A DNA stretch of 64,000 nucleotides from Hippasteria phrygiana (lineage: Eukaryota; Echinodermata; Asteroidea; Valvatida; Goniasteridae): positions 1 through 64,000 of the forward strand of contig JAZGUH010000142.1 of assembly GCA_037893225.1 (NCBI GenBank), written 5' to 3'. Below the pieces are notes generated by a model. The model did not search any database. It was not told where the DNA came from and saw nothing but the letters and a program-made list of their open reading frames with translations. Positions 55,801-64,000 of the stretch are shown one piece after another. Position numbers and translations under genes: made by a program. The first letter of the stretch is position 1, and every line of letters starts with the position of its first letter.

Positions 55801-56699
55801 TATAGGTTTTTTTTCTCGAAACGCTGGCTTCGGCTTCGTCTCCGACTTCTGAATAACTTTTGAGAAGCAAACAAAATGTAAGTATTCTAATTTTTGCTTT
55901 CACCGAATGAATGTTCCTGAAGCAGAACATGCTTTTGGTTTGCTTCTCAGTTATTCAGAAAATGGGGCGGGTGTTGAATTGCGCTATCAACGTCAAGGAA
56001 GAGTACCATACCACCCCCCCCCCCCCCCCCCCTCCGCCTTTTGACTGTCGAAATATTTTGAGCAACTTTTTGGAAAATTTATGAATCTATAATTCCCCCC
56101 CCCCCCCCCCCCCCCCCCCCACCGCAAATCTGAATCTGCTCCGGTCCAACTTCAAACGGTTCCTGCTCAAAATGTGAATTTTTCGCCGTGTGGGTCTTCA
56201 GTGTTTTACTTTACAGTGCAGGCGACCGATTAATGTGAAGACTTAGTAATTTCCAACATCAGATGCTACGAAATTTCCTTATTCCTAGAATTCCCAGGGT
56301 AACATAATCACCCACACAATCTGTAAATGTCCAGAAAATCTACAAACAAAAATAGTTTCTTTGGAAAGCAATGGGAGGAATACATCGAACTGTGGATGTA
56401 AGCTCCAGACTTGCGGGATTTGTCGATGGTTTATGTTAGTCTAGGAGATTGAATTGAGCCCATATTTCAGCATTATAACGGACTGAACATAATTCCACTT
56501 GATATCTATACGTTCTGTCAGAAGCCTCACAGGTCAGGATTTTTTTTTGTTTTTTTTTGCCAGGGGTTTTAGTTTACGATTGTGCAACCGTTCCATGTTA
56601 TCCATCATTAGCTTTAATTTAGTATTCTGTCATCTGTAATTCAGTTCTTGGAGTTTGTGACGTGCGAAGTTATTACACCAATAACACATTTATTCTTTA
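52874..56699. other. Intergenic, no gene recognised
   Basis: AT-rich. A 104-codon open frame at 54171-54485 has no domain I know. CGTGTTCCCGGAGGAACACG at 55346-55365 is a short palindrome. Poly-C runs are at 56011-56032 and 56094-56120. A CAATCCAATC repeat is near 53405-53440. Confidence 0.35.
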
Positions 56700-56855
56700 T
56701 AAAGCCCGGTTCATACTTCATGCGAATGCGTATGCGAAGCGAATTCGTTATGGTAACGGAGAACGTCACTATGAAACTTCAATTGTTGACGTCGTGAAAT
56801 TCGCTTCGCATTCGCATTCGCATTCGCATAAAGTATGGACAGGTGTCCGGGCTTA
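56700..56855. repeat. MITE with AAGCCCGG ends and hexamer core
   Basis: TAAAGCCCGG..CATACTT at the left faces AAGTATGG..CCGGGCTTA at the right. The arms contain GCGAATGCGTATGCGAAGCG and the repeated GCATTC hexamer in inverse orientation. About 155 bp. Confidence 0.75.
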
Positions 56856-57072
56856 ACTGTCGTTTTTCGTCAGTCGTATATAATTTGTCTATTGAAAGGC
56901 TCTGCACGGCTTTGCATGTACGTCTTATGTGGGCCCAATCGAGAGTTTCCTTCTCTTATCTAAAGATAAAAAGGGCAAACAAATGAAAATTGGTAGTTAG
57001 AAATGAAACTAGATATTGCGGCTGTACTTCAACAGACGTAGGGCTTTTCCGAACTTGTTCTTTCAAGTATAC

Positions 57073-57496
57073 AGGGTGTCCCAACAAATGTCTAGGCCAA
57101 ACCAGGCAACCTCAGAATCTATATTTCGACAGATCCTGATGCGGGAACTTCTTACATGAAAAATAGTCTTTATTTCATCAAAATCAGTCTAGCCAATAAG
57201 AGATTATGTCATTTGTTTGTGCAGCAAGGTCAACCCCCAACTAGAGGAGTGACTGACTGTGACTTTTTTACATTTTTCGTTCCAAGAAGCTGTCCGTCTG
57301 TGGTTATAGCAGCCCAGTCATGAAGGGAATCTCTCTGATCGTTTCTTGAGTCTGAAGTAAACTCCCTGGGTGGATGGTCTTTTGCTGCATGGGCTCTAGT
57401 TTTCTGTTTGTTGATGCACCCGTTCAGAGGAAACTTTGCCTCATCACCACAGATAAATCGTCGTCGCACAGCAGTGAACCATCTCGAATACCGCAT
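57073..57496 (-). pseudogene. Tc1/mariner-like transposase fragment
   Basis: The minus strand (57496-57230) reads RFICGDEAKFPLNGCINKQK then HPPREFTSDSRNDQRDSLHD then WAAITTDGQ. DEAxFxLNGxxNxQ..R..A..xP and W..I..DG match the second catalytic Asp block of Tc1/mariner-type (IS630) transposases. Frame and length are incomplete. CAGGGTGTCCCAACAAATG at 57073 looks like the terminal repeat of such elements. Dead copy. Confidence 0.6.
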
Positions 57497-57985
57497 CCTC
57501 CGCTCTGGATCACCTGGAGCTAAGGTAAGCAGAGAGGTAAAATTCCATCCCTACTTTGACCAGACATTTCCACGCAGGTGAGCGCCCTCTATCATCGTCG
57601 ATTGTCTATTCTTCCCCGTATGTAGGCAACATTAAAAAAAAATACTTGAGCAAAATCCGGTCGGCAAAGGACTGCAAGAATATGGCATTGATTTTGAGCT
57701 CCAATTGGGAATCCCAAAAAAATTCAGGATCGACAGGTACCTGGGACTTTTTGGGAGACATTTGATTGTTAAATGCCATGGCGAATTACATCAACGATAA
57801 CAGCCGAATGTTGACGAAAACGATTTTGGAAAATTTCGGAAATTTTGGTCACGTGACATTGGCTGCTACCGGACCTACGTATCATGGAGAATAGTCAGAT
57901 TTCTCAGGTCTGGTATAAACCATTCTATGTCCGTGATGTCTTGTCCGATACTCCTGGTTCATAAGCTCCTGCTGTAATTGAGACA

Positions 57986-58500
57986 TTGAGACAAACTGGA
58001 AAGAGACGTGACAACAATGCTGCAGTTTGTTGCTACCAAAAGGCCTTTTTAGTTCTAGCTCCCTGCAGAGCTGCAAGATTTGTAACAAACCAATACACCA
58101 AGACCGACAGTGTTTCCTCTATGATTTCAAGGCTAGGTTGGAGACCTCTAGAGGAACGCAGAATGGCCGCACGCCTGTCTTTGCTGTATAAATCAATACA
58201 TCATAGAGCTGCAATAAATTCTGACCATCTTCATCATATCCCAAGCATGATGGGTGTACAAACTCGTAGGCCTACAACTGGATCAATATCCTTTATTAGA
58301 CAACCAGCAAACAAGGACAGTCGCAAGTACTCCTTCCTACCGAGAACCACAGCTGAATGGAACCTCCTCCCAGCATCTGTGAGAGAGTCCCCTTCGCTCG
58401 ATGCATTTAAGAAAAGCCTACTCAAATTAAACTTGTTAAGCATCAAAAGCAGAGATTATTAATAATAGTGCCCCCAGCCACACACACTAGTCCTGCAACC
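57986..58500 (+). pseudogene. LINE 3' end fragment
   Basis: 58069-58462 encodes CRAARFVTNQYTKTDSVSSM, then ISRLGWRPLEERRMAARLSL, then LYKSIHH, then FLPRTTAEWNLLPASVRESP, then SLDAFKKSLL. This is the RAARFV..GW.PL..RR...RL...YK....R....WN.LP...F ending of non-LTR retrotransposon ORF2. The upstream part is not recognisable; the copy is 5'-truncated. Confidence 0.78.
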
Positions 58501-58713
58501 TGTACATCCCATAACGGGATATTGTTTGCAGTATCGATCCAGATCCAGATCAAGAAGGTTCGTCTAAGAACACTGTCATTTCCTACCGGTCGTTATTCAC
58601 CACCGTCTCTTAATGGGTATCACTCCCAAACGGTCGATCTCCTCATCCACCACACATTAGTGCAACGATGTCTTATCTCTTTTGCACACAACTTGTTTTA
58701 AAACCCGTTGCAC
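58501..58713. other. Between LINE relic and nested insertion, nothing recognised
   Basis: Short unassigned stretch. Confidence 0.3.
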
Positions 58714-58717
58714 TTAA

Positions 58718-59106
58718 AGGTAGCCTTGTATACACCATTTGCAAAAAAAACACAATTATTACGAAATACCGTACTAGACTGTAAGTAAATAGCAGTCTCG
58801 TGCATCCTATGAAATCATTTTGCATCCTATGAAATCATGGCACCTGGTGTGCTGTCAGTCAAGAAAAGTGAAAATTCATATCGTTTTTCAACGATTTTTG
58901 ACGAAAATCGTTGGAAATAGTCTAGTTCCCCGACCTGATAATTCCCTGATGTCTATAAATTGCTCCATTTTGTCTAAGGTATGGTCACGGAACCAGACTA
59001 CTAGAACATAATTTTTTTCTCTCTGTTTTCCCAGAATCTATATTCACACAAAACTTTAAACAGGTCAGTGTTACAGTATTTGCAAGCGCGCTCTGAAATA
59101 CTATAC
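58718..59106. mobile_element. AGGTAG-family MITE, copy 3, left part
   Basis: TTAA at 58714-58717 then AGGTAGCCTTGTATACACCA. It shares GACTGTAAGTxAATAGxAGT, GGCACCTGGTGTGCTG, GTTCCCCGACCTGATAATTC and ACAGGTCAGTGTTACAGTAT with the other copies. At about 59106 the similarity stops, because a LINE has inserted; it resumes at 61424 with ACCCCCAAATCCATTTATTT. Confidence 0.8.
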
Positions 59107-59314
59107 CATAATATGTTGATGATATGACCTTGTGCCAAATTTTTGATGTTCCTGAACAGACTGTTGCTATGCAGCAGGAACTCGACCACTTACAGGAATG
59201 GTCCTCCAAAAACCTGATGAAACTTAATCCTAGTAAATGTCAGGTTATGGTTTCATGTTTTCAAAGGCTACCTCTTGTATGTCCTAACTTTTATATTGGG
59301 GATGATATCCTTAA

Positions 59315-60272
59315 AGGAACCATGATATAGGATTTACATTGCATTATTCCTGCTTAAAACAATAAAGTATTATCTTGACAATGATATTTTGTTACCAGAG
59401 TCAATTATTTCCCAGATTAAATATGAAAAAACATTTTTTGAAAATGTTTGTCCAAGCTACTCCGCCCCCTGAGTGGGACCCTCATTAACATAAGTGAGTG
59501 ACGTAGATCGAGGAACATTACATATTCTGCTCGAGCCAGCACCATTCATCACGCGTAAATTGAGTGTACATTCTTCGTCCAAAATCTAAGCAAAATATAG
59601 CGTTTTTCGGCCATGCCGACAAGGTGTGTGGCTGCTGGATGCAGCAAAACAACGAAGGATGGAGTAAGCCTTCATTTATTTCCAACTGATGCGAAATATC
59701 GGAGAATTTGGACGGCGAAAGTGAAGGTGACAAGAGCGAAGTGGTCCGGTCCCAGCAGCTTCTCAGCGTTATGTAGCGACCACTTTGAGCCGTCGTGTTT
59801 TGATACTGGTATTTTCAACTCCTTTGGGATGGCCATTAAAAATATGCTCAAGTCCACTGCCATCCCAACATCTTCCCAGATGTGGGTAAGGTACAGGCGA
59901 AAGCAGTTAAACGGCCCATTCCCCGAGGAGCTGTCGCTAAAAGGGAGAAAATCAGGGTAAGTTCGATGTATAGTTGTTGCAACTTACAATGTACGAAATT
60001 GCACGTGTAGACCTAGTGTGTGTGTATACGGGCCGGGTCCAGACTATCGAGTCCATTCATGAATTTCGGTGCCTCGATCTACGTCACGAACAGCGCCCTC
60101 AATTTGAGTCTCAACAAATTCCAAAAAGGGGGGGGGGCAATTTTTGGGCGGCAAATAATCACACTAAAACTTCACTTGAACCAGTTTGGCTTTTAATTCA
60201 CATTTAATACATATAAATGAATGTGTTTATGAAATAAAATGCTATCCGGCAAATTTGAGAAGCATGGTTCCT
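59315..60272 (+). mobile_element. THAP-bearing DNA element with TTAA flanks (Kolobok-like?)
   Basis: AGGAACCATG at 59315-59324 and its exact inverse CATGGTTCCT at 60263-60272 are terminal inverted repeats, flanked by TTAA on both sides (59311-59314, 60273-60276). The element, 958 bp, lies within the reverse transcriptase of a LINE, which proves that it moved. It carries a THAP exon and a splice donor but no transposase catalytic domain, so it is internally deleted or non-autonomous. TTAA target sites are used by piggyBac and Kolobok elements; THAP domains are known in P-type and, as I recall, some Kolobok elements. P elements make 8-bp duplications, which are absent here. Confidence 0.78.
59613..59956 (+). 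CDS. THAP-domain protein, first exon within a transposon
   Basis: ATG at 59613 (good context, GGCCATG) opens 114 codons to a strong donor CAGG/GTAAGT at 59956-59957. Residues 5-57 form a complete THAP zinc finger: C5-x4-C10, then C54-x2-H57, with HLFP, W33 and W44 at usual places. It reads MPTRCVAAGC, HLFPTDAKYRRIW, ALCSDHFEPSCF. THAP domains bind DNA, commonly as the DNA-binding part of transposases. After residue 70 the frame turns basic (RYRRKQL, LKGRKSG), as in a linker. Following exons were not found in the remaining 316 bp of the element. Confidence 0.85.
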
Positions 60273-60276
60273 TTAA

Positions 60277-60902
60277 GTGTCAAAGTGTTAGGCGTTCATG
60301 TTCAGGAGAACTTAAAGTGGGACACTCATGTTAGTACGATGTGTAAAGTTCTTAATAGTAAACTGTATTTTCTCCGTCAACTAAAACGTTGTAATATTCC
60401 GGTTTCTGATTTATTAACGATTTATGTACAATATGTCCGACCAACCTTGGAATATGCTTCGCCTGCTTGGTTCTGTAGTTTAACCAAAATTCAGAAAGAG
60501 CGCCTTGAGAAGTTGCAGCGGAAAGCATTTCGCATTATTTTTTCTGAAGAGTACTGTAGGAATCATTCATACAAACATATATCTCAAGTTCATCACATTC
60601 CTACTGTGTCTGACAGACTTGAATTACTTTGCCTCAATGTTGGTAATGCTCTGTTAAATTCCCAAGTTTACAGAAGTTGGCTCCCCACATCTAGAAATAA
60701 TAACCTTAGGAATTCCAATAAGCTCACTAGTAATAGATGCAGAACTAATCGCTATAAATGCAGTCCCATCCCATTTCTAACTTCAATTTTAAATAACCAG
60801 GGAGCGTTTTATTTAATGACGTGCTTATCAATTACCAATGGTGTCTTTTTACATGTGTTCTTTAGTCATGATGTATGTATATATGTATGTATGTTTTTCT
60901 AG
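60277..60902 (+). pseudogene. Reverse transcriptase C-terminal part of the interrupted LINE
   Basis: Encodes VKVLGVHVQENLKWDTHV, then STMCKVLNSKLYFLRQLKRC, YVRPTLEYASPAWFCSLTKI, LEKLQRKAFRIIFSEEYCRN, then SILNNQGAFYLM and a stop. This is the thumb and C-terminal part of a non-LTR reverse transcriptase. The frame on the left side of the THAP element does not join it without a one-base shift, so the LINE had already decayed or was damaged at insertion. Confidence 0.82.
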
Positions 60903-61423
60903 TTCTAGCGGAGGGGGGGGGGGGGTGTTGTGTGGGGGTGCGCACTTTCCCCTTAGTGTGCACTTTTGCACGGCACCGTTTCCCCTTTCCGTTCGTATTG
61001 GAGGAATGTATATGCATGTATATTTTGTATTGTTGTGTACTGTGTGTAATTTGTTTTTATCTTAACATTTTTTTATTGTAAAAAGAAATGTAATTCAGCC
61101 TTTGGCTGCAAGGTTTCTTTTAAAATAAACCATTAATAATAATAATAAGAATAATTATATACATGTATATTTATTTATTTTCGTTTTTTCATTAATTCTT
61201 GATCTGATGTATCTTCTTTGTCTACAGCATTATATGTCCTGTCTTATTTATTGATTTCGTTGTGTTTTGTATTAGACACTATCTTATATAAATATTTTGT
61301 TAAATTTTTGTTGTTGAAATGATATGGAATTGTAATATATGTATATATATATGTATGATCAGAATAGACGGAGTCTTGAACTCCACTTTAGAGAAAAAAA
61401 AATGAATAAGAATAATAATAATA

Positions 61424-61600
61424 ATAACCCCCAAATCCATTTATTTCTGAAAATTACAGCAAAAGCACTTATTGGAACCGAAAAACGCTTTCACTTGTAC
61501 CTCTGGGGTGGTCTTGGTTCATGTTTCAAAAGGCACACATTGCCATACAATTCCCTAAATTTAATCTCTTTGGCTGGTTATTGAATCTATTTCCAAGATT
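61424..61600. repeat. AGGTAG-family MITE, copy 3, right part
   Basis: ACCCCCAAATCCATTTATTT followed by CTGAAAA matches the inverse of 36380-36420 and, less well, 38931-38965. It is the continuation of the copy cut at 59106. The terminal AGGTAG complement is not recognisable, so the end is decayed. Confidence 0.6.
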
Positions 61601-64000
61601 TGAGTGTGTAATATTTACGGGAGAAATGAAGAAAAAAAACAAGCACTGATACCCGGACATTCAGACTGGCGTCGCACATAGTGCAGCCTGTACGCAACCA
61701 AGGCCGCGACTTTTTCGAACCAAACTGGCGTCCCCGAAATTATTTTTGTAATTGATTTTCAGACAAACGGCGCATTTTCAGGGGATGGTCTTGTAGTGTT
61801 TTACTTTTGAATGATCTTTTCAACCACAGCAGTTTTAGGACAAACGCTCTTTGTAGCCAATTAGGCGGCCTCCCATGTCCCATTACTACATGTAGTAGGA
61901 TCCTGTCTCCTCAGTGACTGAGGATTAGGCCCTGTAAACCCTTTAGATTGGAGCAAGCAGGCAGATGAGGCCAAATCTTCCATTTTCCTTTAAAAAGGTC
62001 TTGAACGACACGTGACGCAGGAACACGTTTATCAGTTCCCGCTGACGTGCCCTTCATACATTTTTCATGCCTACATATTAAGGGGGGCATTTCGTGATGA
62101 CGTATGCGAGGAAAGACGGTACTTCCGGTGCGGTCTTATCCAGTCCAGGCCTGCGTCGTGCATGGGAGAGGCTCAGGAAGTTATTCCTGTTTTTGTCCCC
62201 GAGATGGTTTCCTTGAGGGTATTTTGTATAATTTAAGTGAGAGGATGCCTCTCTGTTAAAGAGAGAAGAAGCCTTTCTGGAAAGATAAGGTTTGCCCACC
62301 GCTCTATTGATGAGCGCGCGGCAGAAAACTTTAGCCTAGTTGATGGACGGAGTATGGTGAACTCAACCCCATTTCCAAAACTGTTCTGGGAATTTGTGGT
62401 GAGAGAAAAAAACAGGATATTGGCATTTGCCCATTATCAGTAGGCTATATAGTGAACTTAAGAGCTTTAGAGCAAATAAATATATAAATAAATTAATGGT
62501 ATCGGGCTGAAGTTGTTTTGTGTCGAAGCTAAAAATGCTAATGTGGCAAAACGACCATTCAATCTCCTGGCTATTATTCGGTAGATTATTAAAGTTCATC
62601 TTCAGAGGCAAAATGGAGGCTGAATTTATATGACCATCGCCGAAATTCCTAAAATGTGTCAGCTGGCGTTGCTATGAACTGATAGTAGACATGGTTACAA
62701 AGTACCGTCATTTTAGACCCCATGTCACGTGGAAGCTCTCAGCCAATGAGAATATCTACACGGTCAAGGGTTATTTAACACGTTTAAAGTTCCTTTGATC
62801 CCTTCGAGACACATTCAGTATCTTCTTCAGCTATCAACATAGGCTGCAAACGAATCTGAAAGGTTGAATGTATTTTTCCGACTTTCTTTTGTATAAATGC
62901 TACAGGTTTTCCCAGACGATTTCGGAAAATGTGCACATTAAACTTTAAAAGATGCATTCGTTTTCGTGCGAAATAGAATGAACGTCCACAATCCCGTTTT
63001 CTATTTAACAATTGATAATTCTATTTCCATAAAGGTGCAATCAGTCGTAAAAAGTCAGCGTACGATTTCCCGAATGTGCACTGAATTTAGTATATTGATA
63101 ATTCATTTTAGCGCGAATTCGAAAGCACATCCGCAATCCTGTTTTCCTTTTCATTTATCATCAATCTATTAATTAATAAATGTGCAGCCGATTTCCCGCG
63201 CAGTGTTTTTAATGCATGCCTGGTCAAAAGCATTGGAATTCTCAGACATATCTCCCTCGATGTCTTGGTAGACAAGTCATTGACGGATAGACAATCGAAC
63301 TAATAAAATGAGAGACAACTTTAAGAAATACAGAAAGACATTAATATACAATTAAGACAAAGAACCAACAATAAAAAATTTAAAAAAAGACATTAATGAT
63401 CAATTAGGCCTACAATACATTTATTTATTAATGAATCAATCAAAGTTGTGGCATGAATTGTATAGGCCTATATACTTTATTTAAATTTAATGCTGATTTT
63501 GCGAATTTAAATTAGAACAAATGCACAAGAATATTCAATTCAGGCCGTGTCACAATGACAAATCGATTTGCTGCGAAATATATTGCACATTCTTAATAAT
63601 CGGCCACGCATACGTCAAACCGAAAGCCTAATCACGTATTTGAATGATACAAAATGACATCGAGTGCTATTTTTTTGTTTTTCGAAAATGGAACCCGGAT
63701 ATACGTCGTTCTCAAAATCAGCGCGAAATTGAATTCAGGTTTATTTTACAAATTCAAATGCACATTTTGCGAAATCGTCCGGGAAACCTATAGTAAAACA
63801 AGCATTAATAAACAAAAGGTGAAATCGGTTTATGAGTAGAGACTACAAACGATTGAAACAACAGGCTTCTGTACACTGTTTGCCATGAAATGAAATATTG
63901 ATATTAAATCAGTTTATTTTTTTCGTATCCCTATAGGCCTATAATGGCAGCACAGTCCAAATAAACAACAATTAAAAAACAGTGCCAACTACCTTCTCAC
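61601..64000. other. Right end of window, nothing recognised
   Basis: AT-rich, no exon, RNA gene or repeat with a partner in the window. Open frames up to 82 codons lack domain features. Confidence 0.35.

Larger units (their letters stand above)
59107..61423 (+). mobile_element. 5'-truncated LINE, itself interrupted
   Basis: The LINE begins inside the reverse transcriptase (YVDD at 59112-59123, then MTLCQIFDV and EWSSKNLMKLNPSKCQVMV up to 59314), continues at 60277-60786 (VKVLGVHVQENLKWDTHV, RQLKRCNIPVSDLLTIYVQY, VRPTLEYASPAWFCSLTK) and ends with AATAAACCATTAATAATAAT at about 61145. A further 280 bp ending in another AAT repeat at 61409-61424 may be its full 3' tail or a second fragment. Interrupted by the THAP element. 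Clade not resolved. Confidence 0.82.

Noticed and set aside
59315..60272. P-element origin of the THAP element
   Set aside because: P elements make 8-bp duplications; none is seen, whereas TTAA flanks both ends exactly.

Overview
The window is animal nuclear DNA, most likely from a marine invertebrate deuterostome; echinoderm is my best guess, but I cannot prove it. Coding sequence is confined to short exons with GT/AG borders and long introns. The rest is AT-rich and packed with small inverted-repeat transposons, tRNA-derived SINE-like repeats and truncated LINEs. No operons, CRISPR arrays or other prokaryotic features were seen. Exons were delimited by hand from recalled protein family patterns plus splice-site phase; no search was run.

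Layout: (1) 1.5-21.05 kb, minus strand: a seven-exon TRABD-like gene (TraB-domain protein). All exon phases agree, giving 1521 nt (506 aa plus stop) with a long acidic N-terminal extension. (2) 21.05-27.2 kb: the divergent intergenic region, rich in palindromic elements. (3) 27.2-52.6 kb, plus strand: a nine-exon gene joining a leucine-rich-repeat (LRR) N-terminus to an ADP-ribosylglycohydrolase-like C-terminus. The assembled CDS is 1812 nt (603 aa plus stop); exon 1 and one donor are tentative. Both metal/catalytic motifs of the hydrolase domain are altered (the usual TDDT-type motif reads TTAF; the usual GGDTDT-type motif reads GRDSPS), so it is probably a pseudo-hydrolase. Its first intron carries a 15-copy, ~118-bp tandem repeat. 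A SWIM-like exon lies on the opposite strand within another intron. (4) 52.7-64 kb: downstream DNA with LINE and Tc1/mariner-like relics and a three-level nested insertion at 58.7-61.5 kb. There a THAP-domain element with 10-bp inverted ends and TTAA flanks sits inside a truncated LINE, which sits inside an older TTAA-flanked MITE.

The two main genes are head to head, about 6.1 kb apart between start codons, and need not be functionally linked. The most distinctive points are the LRR/ADP-ribosylhydrolase-like fusion with degenerate active-site motifs, the THAP element with TTAA ends, at least a dozen TTAA-targeted short elements of several families (one dated against the satellite it interrupts), an hAT-like element with an exact 8-bp target duplication, and a 2.7-kb palindromic element flanked by 11-bp direct repeats.
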